Origin: CAYNLG01 sp964397995
Lineage (GTDB): Bacteria > Planctomycetota > Phycisphaerae > FEN-1346
DNA length: 6,920 nucleotides
Assembly (NCBI GenBank): GCA_964397995.1
Contig: CAYNLG010000123.1
Location: 1-6,920 of the forward strand
Direction of reading: 5' to 3'
The notes under the pieces were generated by a model. The model had not been told where the DNA came from. It made no database searches and saw only the letters and a list, made by a program, of their open reading frames with translations. Made by a program: the position numbers and the translations under genes. Numbering within the stretch: position 1 is the stretch's first letter; each line of letters starts with the position of its first letter. This document shows, one piece after another, positions 1-6,805 of the stretch.

Positions 1-828
<828 letters not shown>

Positions 829-908
829 CTGCGATTGCCTCCCTGCGTGTACGGGGTCCTGCCCGGGCCGCGCGTGGCCAACGGCCGTGGTGGGCGATTG
901 AGCGACAC

Positions 909-936
909 ATTCTACCAGACGCGCCGGGCGTGTCAA
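909..936 (-). promoter_or_regulatory. sigma70-type promoter of gnd
   Basis: On the minus strand TTGACA (936-931) and TAGAAT (914-909) are separated by 16 bases: a perfect -35 box and a -10 box with one mismatch to TATAAT. Transcription would start near 902, giving a leader of about 74 bases before the gnd ATG at 828. It lies between the upstream channel gene and gnd in the same direction, so gnd probably has its own transcript. No start-site data; call rests on sequence match. Confidence 0.7.
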
Positions 937-1002
937 CAAAGCGCAGGGGCGTTTGGGCGGCCGCCACACCGGCATGCCGCGGCCGCGCCTGGACTGAGGT
1001 TT

Positions 1003-1021
1003 GAGGCCCTGCCTCGGCCTC
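1003..1021 (-). terminator. possible weak stem-loop after the channel gene
   Basis: GAGGCC (1003-1008) and GGCCTC (1016-1021) form a 6-bp GC-rich stem with a 7-base loop, 6 bases past the stop codon of the minus-strand channel gene (TAA at 1030-1028). There is no following U tract on that strand, so intrinsic termination is doubtful. It may only be a 3' end stabilising hairpin or chance in GC-rich DNA. Confidence 0.2.
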
Positions 1022-1027
1022 GCGGCC

Positions 1028-2371
1028 TTAGCGCATGTACTTCCTCGTCAGGCAAACGACGAACGTGGCCAGGAGTGCTGCGCCGACGAAGGCTTCGGCA
1101 TCCGCCAACCACCGCCACGGCGGCTTCGGCTGAAAGTCGCCGTACCCCAACGTGGTGAACGTGACCACGCTGAAATGCAGGCACTCGGGCAAGTTCGCTT
1201 GGTATGCGGTCCGGGCCGCAGCCGACAGGCCCGGCTCGTTGGCGACGATGGCCGAACCATGGCAATAGAGGCCCGCGCAAAGGACGATGACCAAGAGGCC
1301 CACGAGCAAGGGGTGCCATGGCCTCTCGCCGTAGCCGAAGACCATCCGGCCAAACACGAACCGTCCCAGCCAGAGCCAAAACGCCTTCCGCCAAGGCCGA
1401 TGGCCCGATTCGTGCCAGCGAGCGTCTTCGATGGCACATTGCTCAGCGTAATGGTACCGGCCGGCGGCGGCGTAGTCGCCGCGCTCGTCGGCCGCTTGCT
1501 TGGCCAGACGGTATGCACTCTCACCGTGACGACGCTGAGTGAAAGCGCCCTTGTCATCAAGGGCGATGTCGGTGCCCGTGCCGAAAACGCTTCTCTCGAA
1601 TGATGCTGTTTCACCGAAGGTTGCATTGTAAAAGTCCGCGCCCTTCTTGAACTTGATGTCCTCGAACGACGCGCTGTTACTGAAAGCGGCTCCCCTGAAG
1701 ACGCCCACGAACTCGAAGCGGGACTGCGTGAACCAACACTCGGCGAACTGACACGCGCCAAACTGCGCCTGCTTCTGGAATCTACACTTGCTGAAGATGG
1801 CCGCTCGTCCGAACTCCGTTCCCGTGAAATGCGCGTCGTTATTGAAACTGGCCTCACTGAACGTAACGGACGCCTTATGGCTTAGGCACATCCCCGCGAA
1901 GAAGAACTCTCCCTTGCACTTGGCCCCCGTGAAGCACGCGTCCGCATTGAACGTGCAATCGCCAAAGGTTGCCCCTCGCTCAAAAACAGCGCCGTCAAAC
2001 CACGGGGTTCCGTCGAAGGTGGCCTGGATGAAGCAAGCATATCCTTGGAAGCATGTTTCAACAAAGGCACCTCGCGGCCCGTGCTCGTTCGGACAGCGAT
2101 TCGCATCAGGGTCGGCCGGGAAGTGCCACCCTTTGAAGTCGATCGTATTTGCCCCGCCAGCGGCCACGATGGCTTGGTCCGTTTGCTCGCCACCGGCTGC
2201 TGCCTTCTCCCGAGCTTCTTCCCAGACCAACCGCGCAGCCGCAATCGATTGCCCATTGTGCGGCGAATGAAACAGGCACATGCCGTCCCGGCAGGAAAGC
2301 CATGCCGGACGCTGGCACTGCACCTGCTTGCAGGTGGTACGGGCCGTCTGATAGTCGGGTTCCTGTGCCAT
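1028..2371 (-). CDS. pentapeptide-repeat protein with C-terminal two-TM potassium-channel pore
   Basis: A 447-residue membrane protein that probably conducts K+ under control of a large soluble repeat domain. Order of parts: a Cys/His-rich N-terminus (Cys14, Cys19, Cys27, Cys32, His35) that resembles a small zinc-binding knuckle; a Phe-centred repeat region of the pentapeptide family (residues about 103-263, for example ATF.....F and GATFGDCTF); a linker AYRLAKQAADERGDY (286-300) with a following helical segment, common in such proteins; TM1 (about 353-370); pore loop with selectivity filter TTLGYGD (406-412); TM2 (about 425-441) ending in the basic tail RKYMR. With one pore per chain it should tetramerise, as Ion_trans_2-type channels do. 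ATG at 2371 is preferred over the in-frame TTG at 2377; neither has a clear Shine-Dalgarno. The ligand or signal sensed is unknown. Channel pore and repeats are seen; gating by the N-terminal part is inferred. Confidence 0.9.
   Translation of the reverse strand: MAQEPDYQTARTTCKQVQCQRPAWLSCRDGMCLFHSPHNGQSIAAARLVWEEAREKAAAGGEQTDQAIVAAGGANTIDFKGWHFPADPDANRCPNEHGPRGAFVETCFQGYACFIQATFDGTPWFDGAVFERGATFGDCTFNADACFTGAKCKGEFFFAGMCLSHKASVTFSEASFNNDAHFTGTEFGRAAIFSKCRFQKQAQFGACQFAECWFTQSRFEFVGVFRGAAFSNSASFEDIKFKKGADFYNATFGETASFERSVFGTGTDIALDDKGAFTQRRHGESAYRLAKQAADERGDYAAAGRYHYAEQCAIEDARWHESGHRPWRKAFWLWLGRFVFGRMVFGYGERPWHPLLVGLLVIVLCAGLYCHGSAIVANEPGLSAAARTAYQANLPECLHFSVVTFTTLGYGDFQPKPPWRWLADAEAFVGAALLATFVVCLTRKYMR
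1583..2065 (-). repeat. coding repeat: about 14 copies of an 11-residue F-x4-F-x5 unit
   Basis: Within the channel gene, Phe residues fall at 103, 108, 114, 119, 125, 130, 136, 141 and 147, then, after an interruption near 159-170, at 171, 176, 182, 187, 193, 198, 204 and 209, and again at 225, 230, 236, 241, 247, 252, 258 and 263. Spacing alternates 5 and 6, so the unit is 11 residues (33 bases). Two extra residues near 164-170 and one missing near 210-219 break the phase. This is the Phe-type pentapeptide repeat (Pentapeptide_3-like), expected to form a solenoid with Phe stacked inside. Confidence 0.8.
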
Positions 2372-2515
2372 ACGCAAAAAGGTAGCCGCACTTGTTCAAG
2401 CGGTCAAGGCGCCTCCGTCGGGCGCCGACCGCCCCGACGCCCCCCGCGCGCCGAATACGCGCCACCGATACCGCGTACACCCCCTCGGGCCGGCCGCGCG
2501 CCGCCGGCGCGGTGT

Positions 2516-2544
2516 TTGACGGCCGCGCCCCGGCCCACTATAAT
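2516..2544 (+). promoter_or_regulatory. sigma70-type promoter of the DUF3137-like/lemA operon
   Basis: TTGACG (2516-2521, one mismatch to TTGACA) and a perfect TATAAT (2539-2544) are separated by exactly 17 bases. Transcription would begin near 2551, leaving a short leader of about 23 bases that carries GGAGG at 2558-2562 ahead of the GTG start at 2574. It is the only AT-rich patch in a strongly GC-rich intergenic region, which makes chance less likely. The rest of the divergent gap (2372-2515) shows no other site I would defend. Confidence 0.75.
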
Positions 2545-2573
2545 CCGCCCGACCTTCGGAGGCCCGTTGATCC

Positions 2574-3281
2574 GTGGAATGCGTCGCCCTCATCCCCTGC
2601 CTGGCGTTTCCCGTCATCGCGGCCCTGGCTGTCGTCGGCATCGTCTACGGCCTGCGCCAGGCCAAGCGGCGGCAGCAGGCCCTCCAGGCCCTCGCCTACC
2701 AGATGGGCTTCGACTTCCACCCCGACGACCCCTGGGACCTCCCGGCCCGGTACCACGGCTTCGACGCCATGAGCCGCGGCTCCGGACGCAAGGCCTCGAA
2801 CGTCCTCGTCGGCGAACTGGACGGCGGCACGGCCGTCACGGCCTTCGACTACCGCTACACGACCGGCAGTGGCAAGAACCGGACGACGCACCACCGGCAG
2901 ATCGTCGTCCTGGGCCTGCCGATCCACGGGCCGCGCCTGCGGCTCCGCACGGAGAACGTGCTCGACCGCGTCGCCTCCTGGGTCGGCCACGACGACATCG
3001 ACTTCGAGAGCGACGCGTTCTCCCGCCGCTACCACGTCAGCGCCGACGACCGCCGCTTCGCCTACGACATCTTCCACGCCCGGCTCATCGACTACCTGCT
3101 GATGCGCGGCGACGTGCCGTCCCTGGAGATGAACGGGTCGCTGATGCTGCTGGCGACGACGCGCGGCGGGCCGGAGGACGTCCAGCGGCTCGTCGAGATC
3201 GGCGGCCATATCATCGCGACCATCCCCGACTACGTCCGCAAGAGTCGGCCTCTGCACGAGAGCGAAAGGGCCCTGCCATGA
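2574..3281 (+). CDS. membrane-anchored DUF3137-like protein paired with LemA
   Basis: A 235-residue protein with one N-terminal membrane segment (about residues 7-26) followed by a basic stretch (QAKRRQQ, 29-35), so the rest probably lies in the cytoplasm. The soluble part has AYQMGFDF (41-48), a beta-rich region with FDYRYTTGSGKNR (91-103), then FSRRYHVSADDRRFAYDIF (149-167), LIDYLLM (171-177) and a closing HIIATIP segment (212-218). The FxRRYxVxxxDxRFA pattern resembles DUF3137-type proteins, which are frequent beside LemA; the biochemical role is unknown. The GTG start is chosen because GGAGG lies 11 bases upstream and the promoter is just before it; no in-frame ATG is near. Its stop overlaps the next start as ATGA, so translation of the two is probably coupled. 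The family name is a moderate-confidence recognition. Confidence 0.85.
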   Translation: MECVALIPCLAFPVIAALAVVGIVYGLRQAKRRQQALQALAYQMGFDFHPDDPWDLPARYHGFDAMSRGSGRKASNVLVGELDGGTAVTAFDYRYTTGSGKNRTTHHRQIVVLGLPIHGPRLRLRTENVLDRVASWVGHDDIDFESDAFSRRYHVSADDRRFAYDIFHARLIDYLLMRGDVPSLEMNGSLMLLATTRGGPEDVQRLVEIGGHIIATIPDYVRKSRPLHESERALP

Positions 3282-3889
3282 CCTTGTCTGCGGCGCTGCT
3301 GGCCCAGGAAGAGTTCCTCGTCGGCATCCCGTGCTGCATCGCCATCGTCGTGCCGCTGGCGATCCTCGTCCTGATTCCCATCGGCATGTACAACAGCCTG
3401 GTGCGCGGCCGGAACCACGTGAAGGAGAGCTGGGCCGGCATCGACACCGAGCTCAAGCGCCGCTACGACCTCGTGCCGAACCTGGTCGAGACCGTCAAGG
3501 GGTACGCCGCCCACGAGCGCGTGGTCTTCGAGCGGGTCATCCAGGCCCGCAACCAGGCCGCCTCCAGCACGGGCTCCGTCGCCGACCAATCGAAGGACGA
3601 AAACCAGTTCGTGGGCGCCCTGAGGCACCTGTTTGCCCTGAGCGAGGGGTATCCGGAACTCAAGGCCAGCCGCAACTTCCTGGAGCTCCAGCGGCAACTG
3701 GCCGAGACCGAGGACCGCATCCAGGCCGCCCGCCGCTTCTACAACGCCAACGTCCGCGACTACAACGACCGGTGCCAGATGTTCCCGACGAACCTGTTCG
3801 CGTCGCTCTTCCACTTCCAGCAGGCCGACTTCTTCGAGTGCGGCTCGGCGGTGGAGCGGGCGGCCCCGCAGGTCGACCTCGGCAGCTGA
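3278..3889 (+). CDS. lemA: LemA family protein
   Basis: A 203-residue LemA-type membrane protein: a short N-terminal tail, one transmembrane helix (about 15-37), then a long helical-bundle domain. Signature blocks are YNSLVRGRNHVKESWAGIDT (38-57), LKRRYDLVPNLVETVKGYA (59-77) followed by AHE, YPELKASRNFLELQRQL (125-141), TEDRIQAARRFYNANVRDYN (144-163) and the FP...F.F....FFE ending (169-187). Length and domain order are normal for the family. LemA proteins have no agreed biochemical function; they often neighbour membrane proteases or envelope-stress genes. The ATG at 3278 overlaps the upstream stop by 4 bases and has AAAGGG at 3265-3270, 7 bases before it. The frame is open far upstream (to 2045), but that extension crosses the neighbouring gene in another frame and is not coding. 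Confidence 0.95.
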   Translation: MTLSAALLAQEEFLVGIPCCIAIVVPLAILVLIPIGMYNSLVRGRNHVKESWAGIDTELKRRYDLVPNLVETVKGYAAHERVVFERVIQARNQAASSTGSVADQSKDENQFVGALRHLFALSEGYPELKASRNFLELQRQLAETEDRIQAARRFYNANVRDYNDRCQMFPTNLFASLFHFQQADFFECGSAVERAAPQVDLGS

Positions 3890-3949
3890 GAAGCCGGCCC
3901 GGTGGCGGCCCCCCCGCGCCGACGCGGACACAACCCACATGCCCACCCC

Positions 3950-3955
3950 AAGGAG
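3950..3955 (+). promoter_or_regulatory. ribosome binding site that decides the sulfatase start
   Basis: AAGGAG lies 7 bases before the GTG at 3963 and after the in-frame ATG at 3939, so it can serve only the GTG. The ATG has no Shine-Dalgarno of its own. The GTG start also removes eight residues (MPTPRRRH) that precede the conserved fold. Confidence 0.75.
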
Positions 3956-3962
3956 ACGCCAC

Positions 3963-5423
3963 GTGACGACGCACCGCCGGGCCGATGCGCGGCCCAACAT
4001 CATCTGGATCATGTCGGACGACCTGGCCTGGGCCGATTGCGGTTTCATGGGCCAGCACAAGATCCACACGCCCCACATTGATGCCCTCGCCTGCCGCGGC
4101 ATCACCTTCACCCGGTGCTACAGCGGCTCGGCCGTCTGCGCCCCGTCGCGGTCCTCCCTCATGCAGGGCCTCCACCAGGGCCACGCCACGGTCCGTGCCA
4201 ACATGCTGGGCGGCTACCGGCATTGCCTTCAGCCCGAGGACCGGACCGTCGCCCACGTTCTGAAGGACGCCGGCTACGCCACCGGCCTCTTCGGCAAGTG
4301 GGGCCTCTCGAACTACGACCAGCCCGGCATCCCCCGCCGCATGGGCTTCGACGAGTTCGGCGGCTACCTGAACCAGCGGCACGCCCACACCTACTACCCG
4401 ACACACCTCTGGCATAACGAGACGCGCATCGAGTTCCCCCAGCACGAGGGCTTCCGGCCCCGCGCCCCGAGGGTCTATAACGCCGACGGCCGCTTCACCG
4501 GCGGCGACATGGCCGACCCGTCCCGGGCGGTCTACTCGTTCGACTGGTGCGGCGAGCACTCGCGCCGCTTCGTCCGCGAGCACGCCGACGAGCCCTTCTT
4601 CCTCTACCTCGCCTACACGCCGCCCCACGGCGTCCTCGTGGCCCCCGACCTCGGGCCGTACGCGGGCCTCGACTGGCCGACCCAGGAGCACAAGGAGTGG
4701 GCGGCCATGATCACGCGGATGGACGACGAGATCGGCCGCCTTGTTCGCCTTCTGCGCCGGCTGGGCGTCTACGAGAACACGCTCATCGTCTTCTGCGGGG
4801 ACAACGGCTACAGCCCGATGGGCGCCGTGCCCCAGGAGAAGCTCGACGCCGGTGCGCCCGACCTGGACGGGTTCTTCCGCCATCGCGGCCCATTCCACGG
4901 GGCGAAGGGCGACTTGCACGAGGGCGGCCTGCGGGTGCCGTGCCTGGCGCACTGGCCGGCCCGCATTGACGACCGCCGCACGAGCGACCACCCGTGGGCC
5001 TTCTGGGACTTCCTCCCGACGGCCGCGGACCTGGCCGGCGCGGACGAGGGGCCGCCCACCGACGGCCTCTCGATCGCGCCGCTCCTGGAAGGCCGCGACG
5101 CCGACCAGCCCGAGCACGAGTTCCTTTACTGGGAGTTCTTCGGCAGCAAGGGCCTGGAGCAGTCCGCCGTCCTCGGCCCGTACCGGGCGTGGCGCGCGGC
5201 CGCCGACCAGCCCGTCGAGGTCTACGACGTGACCCGCGACGGGATGGAGACGCGGGACCTGGCGGCCGAGCGGCCCGAGATTGTCTGCCGCGCCGAGCAA
5301 CTCTTCGAGAGCGAGCACACCGAGAGCCCGTACTTCCCGAACCCGGGCGAGACGCTGGAGCAGTGGCGCGAGCGCGCCGAACGCCAGGGCGCCGAACTGT
5401 TCGACAACATCGAGACGTTCTAG
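3963..5423 (+). CDS. formylglycine-dependent sulfatase (arylsulfatase family S1), apparently cytoplasmic
   Basis: A 486-residue sulfatase expected to hydrolyse sulfate esters, probably on a sugar. Numbering from GTG 3963: PNIIWIMSDDLAW (11-23) gives the metal-binding Asp19/Asp20; CAPSR (59-63) is the C-x-P-S-R motif whose Cys59 is converted to formylglycine; GKWGL (111-115) supplies Lys112; TPPH (219-222) His222; FCGDNG (277-282) metal ligands Asp280/Asn281; HGAKGDLHEGGLRVP (312-326) Lys315. All catalytic elements are present and length is typical. The block NQRHAHTYYPTHLW (137-150) recurs in planctomycete-type sulfatases. The substrate cannot be read from sequence. Unlike most family members it starts directly at the fold with no signal peptide, so it may act on imported substrates. 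Cys-type activation needs a formylglycine-generating or anaerobic sulfatase-maturating enzyme, not seen here. Located 73 bases after lemA; co-transcription possible but no functional link is evident. Confidence 0.95.
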   Translation: MTTHRRADARPNIIWIMSDDLAWADCGFMGQHKIHTPHIDALACRGITFTRCYSGSAVCAPSRSSLMQGLHQGHATVRANMLGGYRHCLQPEDRTVAHVLKDAGYATGLFGKWGLSNYDQPGIPRRMGFDEFGGYLNQRHAHTYYPTHLWHNETRIEFPQHEGFRPRAPRVYNADGRFTGGDMADPSRAVYSFDWCGEHSRRFVREHADEPFFLYLAYTPPHGVLVAPDLGPYAGLDWPTQEHKEWAAMITRMDDEIGRLVRLLRRLGVYENTLIVFCGDNGYSPMGAVPQEKLDAGAPDLDGFFRHRGPFHGAKGDLHEGGLRVPCLAHWPARIDDRRTSDHPWAFWDFLPTAADLAGADEGPPTDGLSIAPLLEGRDADQPEHEFLYWEFFGSKGLEQSAVLGPYRAWRAAADQPVEVYDVTRDGMETRDLAAERPEIVCRAEQLFESEHTESPYFPNPGETLEQWRERAERQGAELFDNIETF

Positions 5424-5461
5424 CCGGCAGCGCCGGAGGCCGCGCGCCGGCGGTACGCCGG
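5424..5461 (+). other. two adjacent GC hairpins after the sulfatase stop
   Basis: CCGGC/GCCGG (5424-5428 and 5432-5436, 3-base loop) begins right after the TAG, and CCGGCG/CGCCGG (5447-5452 and 5456-5461, loop GTA) follows. No U tract follows either, so they are not standard intrinsic terminators. They might slow or end transcription or protect the 3' end; in DNA this GC-rich chance is also possible. Confidence 0.3.
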
Positions 5462-5480
5462 ACCGCAACCGGTACGGCGG

Positions 5481-5667
5481 ATGGACGGGGGGGGCCGCGT
5501 TCGAGGCCACCGGTTTCTTCCGCACCCACCGGGACTCGGGCGGCCGGTGGTGGCTCGTCGACCCGGAGAGATGCCCGTTCTGGTCTCTCGGCGTGACGGA
5601 CGTCCGGACGCGCCTGAACGCCGGCATCGCGGTCGCCGGCCGTGAGTGGCTCTACGAAGCGCTCCCC
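5481..5667 (+). pseudogene. N-terminal fragment of a glycoside-hydrolase-like (agarase-like) protein, frameshifted and cut short
   Basis: The reading TGFFRTHRD, then GGRWWLVDPE and CPFWSLGVTDVRTRL, then AGREWLYEALP, resembles the start of agarase-like clan GH-A proteins found in planctomycetes, which usually have GRWWLVDPEG.PF.SLGV near the N-terminus. No in-frame start exists between the sulfatase stop and this stretch. The only nearby ATG (5481) is one base out of frame, and the shift falls in a run of eight G (5487-5494); with seven G the product would begin MDGGAAFEATGFFRTHRD. Homology-like sequence stops near 5667, where an unrelated inverted fragment begins, so the several hundred residues of a full enzyme are absent. 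The family link is from memory of the motif and is moderate. Confidence 0.5.
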
Positions 5668-5756
5668 GCCGCCTCCTCGACGAGCCGGACGGTGAAGTCG
5701 CCCTTGCGGAGCGCCTCGATCCGTGTCTCCAGCGCGGCCTCCGATAGGTCTGGCTC
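5664..5756 (-). pseudogene. short inverted fragment resembling the N-terminal module of a GH10-like protein
   Basis: On the minus strand this piece reads EPDLSEAALETRIEALRKG followed by DFTVRLVEEAAG and then a stop at 5654-5652. 'RIExLRKGDFTVRLVDxAG' is a pattern I associate with the module preceding GH10-type xylanase domains in planctomycetes, where it continues into a GKPVPGA-like turn; here it ends after about 31 residues. There is no start codon or ribosome binding site at its 5' side. The same bases on the plus strand read as low-complexity Ser/Arg text. It is best taken as a rearranged scrap, and the family call is tentative. Confidence 0.35.
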
Positions 5757-5757
5757 G

Positions 5758-5788
5758 GCGGCGTTCCCGGCGACCTCGGGAACGCCGC
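5758..5788. repeat. perfect 12-bp inverted repeat at the junction before the kinase fragment
   Basis: GCGGCGTTCCCG (5758-5769) and CGGGAACGCCGC (5777-5788) are exact reverse complements around a 7-base centre. It lies exactly where the minus-strand scrap ends and kinase homology starts (GTP at 5779). No T run flanks either side, so it is not an obvious terminator. It could be a rearrangement or ligation junction, or a natural stem-loop. Confidence 0.7.
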
Positions 5789-6756
5789 TCGCCCTGGCGC
5801 CGGAGGTACTCGAGGGCGCACCACCGACCCGACGATCCGACATCTGGTCGCTCGGGACCCTGCTGTATCGGCTCGCCACGGGCGACCACCCGGTGACGGC
5901 GGCGTCACTGGCGGAGCTGCGGCGGCGGCACGACCACGAGCGGATCCCACCCCTGCGGTCCCGGCGGCCCGATCTGCCCCGGCGGCTGGCCGGCGCCATC
6001 GATCGTGCGGTGGCACGCCGCCCGGACGCGCGGTTCGCGTCCGCGGCCGACCTCGCCCGGGCGCTCGGCGGCGGAACGCGACGAACCGGCCGCTGGCGGC
6101 GTGCGGTGGCGATCGCCGCGATGATCGCCGGCGTGGCCATCGCGGCCCAGTTCGGACGGCAAACGGCTGGTTCGCCACCGGTCATCCCGTCCGTCCTGGA
6201 TGAGGTGACGCTGGTGCGCACGCGCGGCGACGGTCCCGCCGAACCGCTCGCTGAGGGCGCGTTGATCCGGCCGGGCGACACCCTCGGTCTCGACCTCACC
6301 CTGGCAGGGTCGGCGCACGTCTACGTCCTCAACGAGGACCGAGCGGGCGACGCCTACGTGCTGTTCCCCTCGCCCGAGACCGATCTCGCCAATCCTCTCG
6401 CTGCCGGGTCGAGGCACCGCCTCCCGGGTGGCCGTGACGGGATCCGCGTCGATTGGCAGGTGACCGGTGGGCGCGGCGAGGAGTGGTTCCTGGTCGTCGC
6501 CTCGCCCGAACCGGTGCGCTGGCTCGAGGAGCAGCTCCGGGAGGTGCCGTCCGCGCGGTCGGGTCACCCCGTTCTCTACGCGCGGCTGGACCGGGATGAC
6601 CTGAGGGGTGTGGGAGGGCTCATCCGGGATTCCTCGGGGGCGCCACCGCTCGCACCGGAACTCCTGTCGTCGATCGCGGCGGCTCTGCGCGCGGAGACGC
6701 CGCAGCCATCCTCGCTTGGGATCGAGTTCGTCCTGCTGTACAATCCGGGGCGCTGA
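5779..6756 (+). CDS. Ser/Thr protein kinase C-lobe, transmembrane segment and DUF4384-type domain; 5' part missing
   Basis: The homologous part begins at GTPLALAPEVLEG, the end of a Hanks-type kinase activation segment (APE at 5797-5805), continues with DIWSLGTLLYRLATG (from 5839, subdomain IX) and the helical end with RPDARFASAADLARAL, then a transmembrane helix (about 6103-6153) and an outer domain with PGDTLGLDL, AHVYVLNEDRAGDAYVLFPSP and EEWFLVVASPEPV that looks like DUF4384. This kinase-TM-DUF4384 layout is familiar from Acidobacteriota. The N-lobe, glycine loop, catalytic HRD and DFG motifs are absent, so the encoded fragment cannot phosphorylate. The frame is open upstream through the glycoside-hydrolase-like fragment (back to about 5425) without a convincing start; GTG codons at 5593 and 5692 are in frame but lack ribosome binding sites. 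Loss of the 5' part is explained by the junction just upstream. Confidence 0.8.
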   Translation, partial: GTPLALAPEVLEGAPPTRRSDIWSLGTLLYRLATGDHPVTAASLAELRRRHDHERIPPLRSRRPDLPRRLAGAIDRAVARRPDARFASAADLARALGGGTRRTGRWRRAVAIAAMIAGVAIAAQFGRQTAGSPPVIPSVLDEVTLVRTRGDGPAEPLAEGALIRPGDTLGLDLTLAGSAHVYVLNEDRAGDAYVLFPSPETDLANPLAAGSRHRLPGGRDGIRVDWQVTGGRGEEWFLVVASPEPVRWLEEQLREVPSARSGHPVLYARLDRDDLRGVGGLIRDSSGAPPLAPELLSSIAAALRAETPQPSSLGIEFVLLYNPGR

Positions 6757-6805
6757 AGCCAGCGACGCGGTACTCCACCGCGACAAGCTGCAGCAGGAAG
6801 ACACC

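Noticed and set aside
2379..2407. Possible minus-strand promoter TTGACC-N17-TACCTT for the channel gene
   Set aside because: The -10 box matches only three of six bases, and the start site would fall almost on the ATG at 2371. A leaderless transcript is possible but not supported.
2045..3277. Long plus-strand frame upstream of lemA giving a 614-residue reading
   Set aside because: It crosses the channel gene antisense and the DUF3137-like gene in another frame, is Arg/Pro-rich, and LemA homology begins only at 3278 with a proper start and ribosome binding site.
3914..3927. CCGCG/CGCGG hairpin between lemA and the sulfatase
   Set aside because: Only 5 bp with a 4-base loop and no U tract; expected by chance in such GC-rich DNA.
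3660..5627. 655-residue minus-strand frame opposite lemA and the sulfatase
   Set aside because: It is antisense to two genes with complete family motifs; its Val/Ala/Arg/Gly-rich text is what GC-rich third positions produce on the opposite strand.
5281..5778. TTG-started extension making one 491-residue glycoside hydrolase-kinase fusion protein
   Set aside because: The start lies 143 bases inside the sulfatase without a ribosome binding site, and the reading passes through an inverted fragment of another gene.
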